64,000 nt of DNA from Zoogloea sp. (GTDB lineage: Bacteria; Pseudomonadota; Gammaproteobacteria; Burkholderiales; Rhodocyclaceae): positions 16,351 to 80,350 of the forward strand of contig JADKKC010000016.1 in the NCBI GenBank assembly GCA_016720685.1, in the 5' to 3' direction. Shown piece after piece: positions 36,880 through 44,210 of the stretch. The translations under genes and the position numbers were made by a program. The notes beneath the pieces are model-generated. The model made no database searches, had not been told where the DNA came from, and was given only the letters and a program-made list of their open reading frames with translations. Within the stretch, counting starts at the first letter, position 1, and each line of letters starts with the position of its first letter.

Positions 36880-38463
36880 ATGCCTGACAAACAGCTTAGG
36901 GTACTTGTCGCCGACGACATTGCGTCCAACCGGACCATCGTCGGCGCCTTCCTTGCCCACCTGAACTGCACGCCCATCTTTGCTTCGGACGGTATCGAGG
37001 CGGTGGATCTGTTTCGCCAGGAGGCCCCGGATATCGTGCTGATGGACCTGATGATGCCGCGCCTGGACGGCTTCGAGGCCATCAAGCAGATTCGTGCCCT
37101 GGGGGGCGATCAATGGGTGCCGATCGTCATCCTGTCGGCCCTCAGTGGCGAAGGTGACGTGGTGCAGGGGCTCGAGGTCGGCGCCGATGACTACCTGTCC
37201 AAACCCTTGTCCTTCCCGGTGTTTGCCGCGCGTTTCAAGGCGCTGCGTCGGTTGCTCGACATGCAGCGGCGCCTGGCGGGTTCGCTGGCGCAGGTGCGGG
37301 CGGTGGCCAATGGCGTCATCGACGGAATCATCTCCGCCGACGAAAGTGGCACGATCCTGTCCGTCAATAGCTCGGCGACCCAGATTTTCGGCTACACGCC
37401 CAACGAGATGGTCGGCCAGAACCTGCGCATGCTGATGCCCTCGCCCCACCGCGAGGCGCACGACGGCTACCTGAAGCGCTACCGGGATTCGGGCGAGAAA
37501 CGCATCATCGGCCAGATTCTTGAACTGACCGGCATTCGCAAGGACGGCTCCCTGTTTCCGCTGGAGCTCGGCGTGTCGGACATTCACCTGCCCAACCGGC
37601 GGATGTTCATCGGTGTCGTGCGCGACACCTCGGAGAAGCGCCGCATCCAGCAGCAACTGGCCGAAGACGCGGCACGCCTGCAGCGCTATCACGACGAGTC
37701 CGAGCGCGAGCAGGAACTCGCCATGACCATCATGGAGCGCCAGATCCGCAGCGACTGGCTGCGCGACAGTGCCGTGCAGTATGCAGTCATGCCGGCGCGC
37801 AATTTTTCGGGTGACGTGGTGCTGGTGGCCCGCTCGCCGCAGGGTGCGCTTTACGCCATGCTGGCCGACGCCACCGGGCATGGCCTGGCTGCCGCGGTCA
37901 GCGTGCTGCCGGCGCTCGGCGCCTTTTACCGCGGGGCCGCGGGCAATGTGCCGCTACCGGCCCTGGTGGCCGAACTCAACAGCCTGCTGTGCGGGCTTCT
38001 GCCGCGCGGGCGCTTCGTGGCCGCGGCCGTGCTGCGGCTCGAGGCCGGCAGCCGCAAGGGGAGGATCTGGGTGGGCGGGGTGCCGGATGTGCTGCGTATC
38101 GGAGACGACGGGCGTGTGCTCCAGCGCTTTTTCTCGCGCCAGCTGCCGCTGGGCATCCTGCCTTCGTCCCAAGCCGGGATCGTCACGGATTCGTTCAGCT
38201 GGAACGAGCCGAGCCAGATCGTGCTGTGCTCCGACGGACTGACCGAGGCCGAGAACAGTGCCGGCGAGGCCTTCGGCGCGAGTGGGCTGGAGCGCACCCT
38301 GCAGAGCACGCCGCGGGCCTCCCGGGTTGACGGTCTGCGCCATGCGCTCACCGCGCACCTGGGGCGGCAGTCGGCGGGCGACGATGTGTCGGTGCTGATC
38401 ATCGATTGTGCGATGGGCGGCGGAAGAAACCCGGCCACGCCTGGGGAGGGCCGCAAGCCTTGA
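36880..38463 (+). CDS. REC-PAS-PP2C (SpoIIE/RsbU-type) response-regulator phosphatase
   Basis: 527 residues. REC (1-125: VLVADDIASN, IVLMDLMMPRLDGF, YLSKPLS), a PAS domain (about 140-260: ANGVIDGIISADESGTILSV) and a C-terminal PP2C-like serine phosphatase (about 300-510) with FSGDVVLVARS, MLADATGHGLAAAV, VLCSDGLTEAEN and GDDVSVLII. In partner-switching systems such enzymes dephosphorylate STAS-domain anti-anti-sigma factors. No STAS gene is in the window. It forms a three-gene block with the kinase and the REC-HATPase protein. Confidence 0.9.
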   Translation: MPDKQLRVLVADDIASNRTIVGAFLAHLNCTPIFASDGIEAVDLFRQEAPDIVLMDLMMPRLDGFEAIKQIRALGGDQWVPIVILSALSGEGDVVQGLEVGADDYLSKPLSFPVFAARFKALRRLLDMQRRLAGSLAQVRAVANGVIDGIISADESGTILSVNSSATQIFGYTPNEMVGQNLRMLMPSPHREAHDGYLKRYRDSGEKRIIGQILELTGIRKDGSLFPLELGVSDIHLPNRRMFIGVVRDTSEKRRIQQQLAEDAARLQRYHDESEREQELAMTIMERQIRSDWLRDSAVQYAVMPARNFSGDVVLVARSPQGALYAMLADATGHGLAAAVSVLPALGAFYRGAAGNVPLPALVAELNSLLCGLLPRGRFVAAAVLRLEAGSRKGRIWVGGVPDVLRIGDDGRVLQRFFSRQLPLGILPSSQAGIVTDSFSWNEPSQIVLCSDGLTEAENSAGEAFGASGLERTLQSTPRASRVDGLRHALTAHLGRQSAGDDVSVLIIDCAMGGGRNPATPGEGRKP

Positions 38464-38558
38464 CCGGCTCAAGGCGGGCGGCATTGGCAGACAAAGCAGA
38501 AAACGTGCTGGCGCGCTTCCTGCTTTGTCTGGAATATCCGTTTTCTTTGTGGTTCGCC

Positions 38559-39134
38559 ATGCTCCGAGTGTTGGTTGTAGATTCTTCCCGCGAGCGCGCT
38601 GCAGACGTCTGCGCGGCGCTGGCGCTGGCCGGTCATCAGGTCACGGCGGTGCTGTCGAGCGCCTTTGAACTGTCCGCGCAGGTGCTCGCCACCAAGCCTG
38701 ACGTGATCTTCATCCAGGCCGACTCCCCCAGTCGCGACACCCTTGAACACCTGGCGATCATGAATCGCGACTGTCCGCGACCGGTGCTGCTGTGTGCCCT
38801 GGAGGCTGATTCGCAACTCATCCGCCGCGCCGTGAATGCCGGCGTGTCGTCGTATATCGTTGATTCCGTTGCGCCGGAGCGCCTTGATGCGCTGGTCGAG
38901 GTGGCGATTGCCCAGTTCGAGGCTTTTCAGCATCTGCGCGCCGAACGGGACGACGCCACGCGCCGGCTCTCCGAGCGCATCACCATCGACCGGGCCAAGG
39001 GCCTGCTGATGAAAGCCCGCGGGCTCGACGAGGGCGAGGCCTATCACGCACTGCGCAAACTGGCGATGGAGCGCGGACGCAAGCTGGCCGACGTGGCCCA
39101 GGACGTCATCGACATGGCCAGCCTGTTGCTCTGA
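38559..39134 (+). CDS. nasT: NasT-type ANTAR response regulator (transcription antiterminator)
   Basis: 191 residues: a pseudo-REC domain (1-120) and a C-terminal ANTAR RNA-binding domain (about 130-188: ITIDRAKGLLMKARGLDEGE, YHALRKLAMERGRKLADVAQ). The position of the REC phospho-acceptor Asp is Gln (VIFIQADSPSRD), so control by phosphorylation is unlikely. In studied bacteria NasT is held by the nitrate sensor NasS and, when freed, binds two-hairpin leaders. Exactly such a leader lies at 39404-39509. No nasS is adjacent. Confidence 0.9.
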   Translation: MLRVLVVDSSRERAADVCAALALAGHQVTAVLSSAFELSAQVLATKPDVIFIQADSPSRDTLEHLAIMNRDCPRPVLLCALEADSQLIRRAVNAGVSSYIVDSVAPERLDALVEVAIAQFEAFQHLRAERDDATRRLSERITIDRAKGLLMKARGLDEGEAYHALRKLAMERGRKLADVAQDVIDMASLLL

Positions 39135-39165
39135 TGTAAGCCAAAAGAGGTAGTTGCCCGGCCGG

Positions 39166-39225
39166 GCGCACAATGGAATCGGGGCGAGAACGCAGTGAGG
39201 TTTTCGCCCCGATTCCATTGTGCGC
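39166..39225. repeat. Perfect 22-bp inverted repeat (long hairpin)
   Basis: Arms 39166-39187 and 39204-39225 are perfectly complementary around a 16-base loop. It lies 32 bases after the nasT stop and upstream of the NtrC sites. There is no T-run on either side, so it is not a classical terminator. It could be an extragenic palindromic repeat or a processing/attenuation structure. Confidence 0.8.
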
Positions 39226-39254
39226 GCGGGGTTTGCATGTGGGTGGCCGGTAAG

Positions 39255-39291
39255 CGTGCCAAAGCGGTGCGTGCTGCACTGCATCAGTGCG
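39255..39291 (+). promoter_or_regulatory. Tandem NtrC-type activator sites
   Basis: A near-consensus site TGCACT-GCATC-AGTGCG at 39275-39291 (NtrC consensus TGCACY-N5-RGTGCA), with a weaker copy CGTGCC-AAAGC-GGTGCG at 39255-39271. Centres are about 120 and 140 bases upstream of the expected start, as in known NtrC enhancers. Confidence 0.65.
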
Positions 39292-39377
39292 CCTTTCGGG
39301 GTTTGTTTGCCTACCTCTTAGTGGGTATTTTTTGGGAGAAAATTACTTTTTTCATATGAATCAATGAGTTGATTTTC

Positions 39378-39394
39378 TTGGCACGCTCCTCGCT
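39378..39394 (+). promoter_or_regulatory. Sigma-54 (-24/-12) promoter of the nitrate transport operon
   Basis: TTGGCACG-N4-TCGCT with the GG at 39380-39381 and GC at 39392-39393, the required 12-base spacing; one mismatch in the -12 box. Predicted start is about 39405, the first base of the ANTAR hairpin P1. Confidence 0.8.
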
Positions 39395-39403
39395 AAGAAT
39401 GAA

Positions 39404-39465
39404 ATCAAGTTGGCCCAACGGCGGGCCAGCTTGATCAGGCGATCTCACTTGGACAAGGGCGTCCA
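39404..39465 (+). promoter_or_regulatory. ANTAR-target two-hairpin antiterminator leader
   Basis: P1: 13-bp stem (39404-39416 with 39423-39435, one T-G pair) and hexaloop AACGGC. P2: 5-bp stem (39450-39454 with 39461-39465) and hexaloop AAGGGC. Both loops have A at position 1 and G at position 4, the signature of ANTAR-bound RNA. P2 shares 39457-39465 with the terminator stem, so the two cannot form together. Confidence 0.85.
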
Positions 39466-39509
39466 TCCCTCGCAGGTTTTTGCGGGGCGATGCGACGCCC
39501 GTTTTTTTT
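39457..39509 (+). terminator. Regulated intrinsic terminator in the nrtA leader
   Basis: Stem of 7+4+7 bp (39457-39474 with 39481-39500) interrupted by two single-C bulges, loop GGTTTT, then G and eight T (39502-39509). Its 5' arm includes the P2 loop and right arm, giving the on/off switch. Confidence 0.88.
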
Positions 39510-39533
39510 GAATGACCGGATCAGGGGCGGGCT

Positions 39534-40790
39534 ATGAGCAAGCAATTCGACGACACGATTCTTTCCCGCCGCGGCTTTCTGAAGGCCGGGGCCACTTTGG
39601 GAGGTATGGCGGCAATGGGCACGATGCTCCCCGCGGGCGGCGTCTGGGCGGCAGGCTCGGACAAGCCGGAACTGGAAGAAGTGAAGATCGGCTTCATCCC
39701 GCTGACCGACTGCTCGTCGGTGGTGATGGCTTCCGTGATGGGCTTCGACAAGAAGTACGGCATCAAGATCGTTCCGAGCAAGGAAGCCTCCTGGGCCGGC
39801 GTGCGCGACAAGCTGGCCAACGGCGAACTGCACGCGGCGCATGTGCTTTACGGCCTGATCTATGGCCTGCACCTGGGCATCGGCGGCCCCAAGAAGGACA
39901 TGGCGGTGCTCATGACCCTCAACAACAACGGCCAGGCCATCACCCTTTCCAACGGCCTGAAGGATAAGGGCGCCGTGGATGGTGCCTCGCTGGCCAAGGT
40001 CATCGCCAAAAAGGACAAGGAATACACCTTCGCCCAGACCTTTCCCACCGGCACCCACGCCATGTGGCTTTACTACTGGCTGGCGGCCCACGGTATCGAC
40101 CCGTTCAAGGACGTGAAGAACATCGTTGTGCCGCCTCCGCAGATGGTGGCCAACATGCGCGTGGGCAACATGGATGGCTACTGCGTGGGCGAACCCTGGA
40201 ACCAGCGCGCCATCGTCGACAAGATCGGTTTTACCGCGGTGACCACCCAGGACATCTGGACGGACCACCCGGAAAAGGTGCTGGGCTCCACCGCCGAGTT
40301 TGCTGCCAAGTACCCCAACACGGCCCGGGCGGTGATCTGCGCAATCCTCGACGCCTCGCGCTGGATCGATGCCAGCGCCGCCAACCGCAGCAAGACCGCC
40401 GAAACGGTGGCCGCCAAGAGCTACGTGAATACCGACGTGGATGTGATCCGCAGCCGGATGATCGGCCAGTACGAAAACGGCCTCGGCAAGAGCTGGTCCG
40501 ACAAGAACCTCATGAAGTTCTACAACGACGGCGCGGTGAACTACCCCTATCTCTCCGACGGCATGTGGTTCCTGACCCAGCACCGGCGCTGGGGCCTGCT
40601 GAAGCAGGACGTGGATTACCTGGCCGTGGCAAAGGCGATCAACCAGACCGAGCTTTACAAGCAGGCCGCCGGGATCGTCGGTGTGCCGGTTCCCAAGTCC
40701 GACTTCCGCAGCTCGAAGCTCATCGACGGCGTGGTGTGGGATGGCAAGGACCCGAAGAAATACGCCGCCAGTTTCAAGATTCACGCCTGA
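39534..40790 (+). CDS. nrtA: Nitrate ABC transporter, periplasmic substrate-binding protein (NrtA/CmpA family)
   Basis: 418 residues. A twin-arginine signal (LSRRGFLKAGATLGG, then hydrophobic stretch and AWA-type cleavage region) sends it folded to the periplasm. The NrtA-type body shows KIGFIPLTDCSSVVMAS and FPTGTHAMWLYYWLAAHGID and MVANMRVGNMDGYCVGEPWN. A purine-rich site lies before ATG 39534. First gene of a nitrate-uptake operon controlled by the leader described at 39404-39509. Nitrite, cyanate or bicarbonate are alternative ligands, but the regulation argues for nitrate. Confidence 0.9.
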   Translation: MSKQFDDTILSRRGFLKAGATLGGMAAMGTMLPAGGVWAAGSDKPELEEVKIGFIPLTDCSSVVMASVMGFDKKYGIKIVPSKEASWAGVRDKLANGELHAAHVLYGLIYGLHLGIGGPKKDMAVLMTLNNNGQAITLSNGLKDKGAVDGASLAKVIAKKDKEYTFAQTFPTGTHAMWLYYWLAAHGIDPFKDVKNIVVPPPQMVANMRVGNMDGYCVGEPWNQRAIVDKIGFTAVTTQDIWTDHPEKVLGSTAEFAAKYPNTARAVICAILDASRWIDASAANRSKTAETVAAKSYVNTDVDVIRSRMIGQYENGLGKSWSDKNLMKFYNDGAVNYPYLSDGMWFLTQHRRWGLLKQDVDYLAVAKAINQTELYKQAAGIVGVPVPKSDFRSSKLIDGVVWDGKDPKKYAASFKIHA

Positions 40791-40838
40791 CCTGCGGGGG
40801 GCGAACCCGTTCGCTCCCGCTGACACATGGAGATCAAG

Positions 40839-41762
40839 ATGACGACCGCGACCTTATCTACCGCGCTGGACCAGGGGCTCGAACACGTGGAGCCGGCCGC
40901 AGTGACTGCCGATGCCGTCAAGAGCGGCACGACTTCCGTGACGCCGCCCGTGGCGAGCCCGGCTCCGCGTGGCCCGTCCCTGGGCGAGCGCCTGGGCGGC
41001 TTCATGCGCCGGGTGATTCCGCCGTTTCTCGGCCTTGCGCTGGTGCTTGGCGTGTGGGCGCTGGTGGCGATGAAATCCGCCGATTTTCCCGGCCCGGGCA
41101 AAACCTTCGACGCTGCCGTGGTGCTGTTTTCCGACCCCTTCTACAGCAACGGCCCCAATGACCAGGGCATCGGCTGGAACATCCTCGCGTCCCTCAAGCG
41201 GGTTGCCGTGGGCTTTGGCGTGGCGGCGCTGGTAGGCATTCCGCTGGGTTTCATCATCGGCCGCTTCGCCTTCATGAACGCCATGCTCGAACCGATCATC
41301 AGCCTGCTGCGGCCGGTGTCGCCGCTGGCCTGGCTGCCGATCGGGCTGATGGTCTTCAAGGCCGCCGACCCCGCCTCGACCTGGACGATCTTCATCTGTT
41401 CGATCTGGCCGATGATCCTCAACACCGCCCAGGGCGTGCAGCGCGTGCCGCAGGATTACCTCAACGTGGCGCGGGTGCTCAATCTGTCCGAGTTCAGGAT
41501 CATCACCAAGATCCTCTTTCCCTCGGTGCTGCCCTACATGCTCACCGGCATCCGGCTGTCGATCGGCACCGCCTGGCTGGTGATCGTGGCGGCGGAAATG
41601 CTGACCGGCGGCGTCGGCATCGGTTTCTGGGTGTGGGACGAGTGGAACAACCTGAAGGTCGAGCACATTCTCATTGCCATCTTCGTGATCGGCATTGTCG
41701 GCCTGCTGCTCGAATACCTGCTGCTGCTGATCGCCCGCCGCTTCAGCTACGGCGCCAACTGA
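40839..41762 (+). CDS. nrtB: Nitrate ABC transporter permease
   Basis: 307 residues. An unusually long N-terminal, Pro/Ala/Thr-rich cytoplasmic extension (about 55 residues) precedes the BPD_transp_1 domain with about six TM helices. The permease EAA-like loop is YLNVARVLNLSEFRIITKIL, followed by PSVLPYMLTGIRLSIGTAWL. I chose ATG 40839 because GGAG lies upstream; ATG 40827 is in frame. Third-gene spacing in the operon is tight. Confidence 0.92.
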   Translation: MTTATLSTALDQGLEHVEPAAVTADAVKSGTTSVTPPVASPAPRGPSLGERLGGFMRRVIPPFLGLALVLGVWALVAMKSADFPGPGKTFDAAVVLFSDPFYSNGPNDQGIGWNILASLKRVAVGFGVAALVGIPLGFIIGRFAFMNAMLEPIISLLRPVSPLAWLPIGLMVFKAADPASTWTIFICSIWPMILNTAQGVQRVPQDYLNVARVLNLSEFRIITKILFPSVLPYMLTGIRLSIGTAWLVIVAAEMLTGGVGIGFWVWDEWNNLKVEHILIAIFVIGIVGLLLEYLLLLIARRFSYGAN

Positions 41763-41777
41763 TTCGGGAGCCCCAAA

Positions 41778-42569
41778 ATGAACGCAATCGTCAAAGTCGA
41801 AAACGTCGGCATGGCCTTCGAGACAACGAAGGGCAGCTTCGTGGCCCTGAAAGACGTCAATCTGCAGATCCGTACCGGCGAAGTCGTGTCGCTGATCGGC
41901 CACTCGGGCTGCGGCAAATCGACGCTGCTCAACCTCATCGCCGGTCTCACGCTGCCCACCTCGGGCGTGATGCTGTGCAACGGCCGCGAGATTGCCGGCC
42001 CGGGCCCGGAGCGGGCGGTGGTGTTCCAGAACCACTCGCTGCTGCCCTGGCTCAACTGCTTCGAAAATGTCTATCTGGCCGTCGAGCGGGTCTTCAGCGC
42101 CAGGGACGGCAAGGAGGCGCTGCGGGCACGCACCAATGCGGCGCTCGAAATGGTGCACATGGGCCACGCCGCCCAGAAGCTGCCCCACGAGATTTCCGGC
42201 GGCATGAAGCAGCGCATCGGCATCGCCCGCGCCTTTGCGATGGAGCCGAAGATTCTGCTGATGGACGAGCCCTTCGGCGCGCTGGATGCGCTCACCCGCG
42301 CCGCGCTGCAGGACGAGCTGATCGGGGTGATGGCCAAGACCGGTGCCACAGTGGTGATGGTGACCCACGATGTGGATGAAGCGGTGCTGCTGTCCGACCG
42401 GGTGGTGATGATGACCAACGGCCCGGCTGCCACGATTGGCGAAATCCTCGACGTGAAGCTCACAAAGCCCCGCGACCGCCTGCAACTGGCCCATGACCCG
42501 CACTTTGCCGAGTGCCGCGCGGCGATCCTGGAGTTTTTGTACCAGAAGCAGATGAAAAAGGCCGCTTGA
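41778..42569 (+). CDS. nrtD: Nitrate ABC transporter ATP-binding protein
   Basis: 263 residues. Walker A GHSGCGKSTLLNLIAG, signature ISGGMKQRIGIARAFA, Walker B ILLMDEPFGALDALTR and H-loop VTHDVDEAVLLSDR are intact. This is the NrtD/NrtC/SsuB-like family. The last codons overlap a minus-strand terminator (42555-42578). No nitrate or nitrite reductase gene follows; the operon ends here. Confidence 0.92.
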   Translation: MNAIVKVENVGMAFETTKGSFVALKDVNLQIRTGEVVSLIGHSGCGKSTLLNLIAGLTLPTSGVMLCNGREIAGPGPERAVVFQNHSLLPWLNCFENVYLAVERVFSARDGKEALRARTNAALEMVHMGHAAQKLPHEISGGMKQRIGIARAFAMEPKILLMDEPFGALDALTRAALQDELIGVMAKTGATVVMVTHDVDEAVLLSDRVVMMTNGPAATIGEILDVKLTKPRDRLQLAHDPHFAECRAAILEFLYQKQMKKAA

Positions 42570-42578
42570 TGCGGCCTT
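42555..42578 (-). terminator. Intrinsic terminator for the nitroreductase gene
   Basis: Stem AAGGCCGC/GCGGCCTT (42558-42565 with 42571-42578), 5-base loop. Read on the minus strand it ends in a T-run. It encodes the final residues and stop of nrtD on the plus strand. Confidence 0.7.
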
Positions 42579-42596
42579 GAGGCGGGGCGCTCTGCT

Positions 42597-43418
42597 TTAC
42601 TTCAGTTCGAAGCCGCGCTGGTGCAGGGCCTCCACCAGCCGGTCGCGACCCGACAGCGCGGCGGTGTCGCGGACGCGCTTGGCGGAATGGTTGGACCACG
42701 TGCCGCGAACCTTCATGCCCTGGCTGGCATAAAAGGCGCTCATGGCCGTGTCGTAGCTTTCCAGCCCCGCAGCCTGGGCGGGCAGGGAATAGGTTTCGTT
42801 GTGCAGCACCACCGATTGCGGCGGACGCGGCTTGACGGCGGCCGGCTGGTCCGGATCGGGCGTGCCGACGCACAGGCCGAACATCGCAACCACGCGCGGC
42901 GGCAATTGCAGTTCGGCCGCCACTTCTTCAGGGCGGTTGCGCATCGCGCCGATGTACACCGTGCCCAGGCCCAGGGATTCGGCGGCCGAAACCGCGTTTT
43001 GCGCGGCGAGGGCGGCATCGATCACGCCCACTTCAAACATCTCCAGGTAGTCCAGCGCCACGTGTTCCTCGCCGACTTTTTGCGCCACCTGCTCCAGCCG
43101 CGCCAGGTCGGCCAGCCACACGAGCAGCAGCGGGGCCTGGCGGATGTGCGGCTGGTCGCCGGCCAGCACGGCCAGGCGGGACTTGCGCGCCGGGTCGCGC
43201 ACGGCCACCACGCTCCAGGCGTGCAGATTGGACGAACTGGCGGCCGACTGGGCGGCAGCTACGATGGCCGCCAGTTGGTGGTCATTCACCGGATCGGGCA
43301 GGTAGGCGCGCACCGAGCGGTGGGCCAGCAGGTGGTCGATGAGCGTTGAGCCGGCGGCGGGTACGGCCACGTCGGGCGAGCCGTAGCGGGCCTGGTAAAG
43401 GGAAGCGCGGGTGGTCAT
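42597..43418 (-). CDS. NfsA-like FMN nitroreductase / NADPH-dependent oxidoreductase
   Basis: 273 residues, nitroreductase fold. FMN-binding HRSVRAYLPDPV, QSAASSSNLHAWSVVAVRDP and ESLGLGTVYIGAMRN match the NfsA/FRP branch. Expected to be a soluble flavin reductase acting on nitro or quinone compounds. Convergent with nrtD; no functional link to nitrate assimilation is implied. Confidence 0.88.
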   Translation of the reverse strand: MTTRASLYQARYGSPDVAVPAAGSTLIDHLLAHRSVRAYLPDPVNDHQLAAIVAAAQSAASSSNLHAWSVVAVRDPARKSRLAVLAGDQPHIRQAPLLLVWLADLARLEQVAQKVGEEHVALDYLEMFEVGVIDAALAAQNAVSAAESLGLGTVYIGAMRNRPEEVAAELQLPPRVVAMFGLCVGTPDPDQPAAVKPRPPQSVVLHNETYSLPAQAAGLESYDTAMSAFYASQGMKVRGTWSNHSAKRVRDTAALSGRDRLVEALHQRGFELK

Positions 43419-43503
43419 GGGATTCCTGGCGAGGGTTCAAGCCGGGGCGGAGGGATTCCGCCGCCGGCAAAAACGCCGATTCTAGCGCCAGTAGACGCCG
43501 GTT

Positions 43504-44088
43504 TCAGCTGGCGCGGGGCTTGCGGCTGCGCGGAGCCGGGGCCTCAGCGCCGGCTGCGTCGCTGTCCACCGGCTCCGCGATGAGGGCCCCGGACGCCTGG
43601 CGGACCTGCTCCTCGAGCATGCCGGTGCCGCGGGCGGCCGCGTCAGCCAGCTCGTTGAAGCCGTTTTCCGCCTGGCGGATGGCCGTTTTCATGTTGTCGA
43701 TGGCCACTTCGCCGTTGGCGTCGGCGCTGAGGGCGGCGCGGTCCATCTGCCGCAACAGCACCGTGTCGAGCACCGCAACCTGCTTCTTGGCCAGGTGCAG
43801 AACCGCCTGGTGGGCGTCGCCGATGATGCCGAAGTATTCGCTGACGAGGCTGGCGGAGTCGGCGTGCCAGTCGTTGTCGTGCCGGCGCGTCAGGCTGTCG
43901 AAGCTGAACTCGCGGGTCTCGGCGAGGGCCGCCATGCGGCTGTGGCCGCGCTCGAAGGCTTGGCGCCCGGCGCGCATGGTCAGCTCGGCAAGCTTCTCGG
44001 TGGCATCGACCCACGCGCGGGAGGCGAGGTGCAGGTTGTCGATGGTGTGCAGGCGGGTTTGCTGGATATCGGTGGAAGACAGGTACAT
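43504..44088 (-). CDS. Phasin family protein
   Basis: 194 residues, almost wholly helical and amphipathic, with a C-terminal Ala/Pro/Arg/Lys-rich tail (PRSRKPRAS). Phasins coat polyhydroxybutyrate granules and steer their size. CAGGAG lies before ATG 44088. It is single, with a terminator upstream belonging to the acyltransferase gene. Which granule-associated role is not visible from sequence. Confidence 0.8.
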   Translation of the reverse strand: MYLSSTDIQQTRLHTIDNLHLASRAWVDATEKLAELTMRAGRQAFERGHSRMAALAETREFSFDSLTRRHDNDWHADSASLVSEYFGIIGDAHQAVLHLAKKQVAVLDTVLLRQMDRAALSADANGEVAIDNMKTAIRQAENGFNELADAAARGTGMLEEQVRQASGALIAEPVDSDAAGAEAPAPRSRKPRAS

Positions 44089-44106
44089 GACGGTCTCCTG
44101 AATAGG

Positions 44107-44136
44107 GAAAACGGGCCCCTCAGGCTAAGGGCCCGT
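44107..44136 (-). terminator. Intrinsic terminator for the acyltransferase gene
   Basis: 8-bp stem ACGGGCCC/GGGCCCGT (44111-44118 with 44129-44136) and, on the minus strand, a following TTTT. It separates the acyltransferase gene from the phasin gene. Confidence 0.7.
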
Positions 44137-44210
44137 GATTGCAGTCAAATGACAGGGACGCGGGGATACGCCGGCGGAATGAGGCCGCCCCTGGCAGGCC
44201 GACCCGTGTT

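Noticed and set aside
39534..40790. Calling the substrate-binding protein NasS
   Set aside because: It has a clear twin-arginine signal peptide; NasS is cytoplasmic and lacks one.
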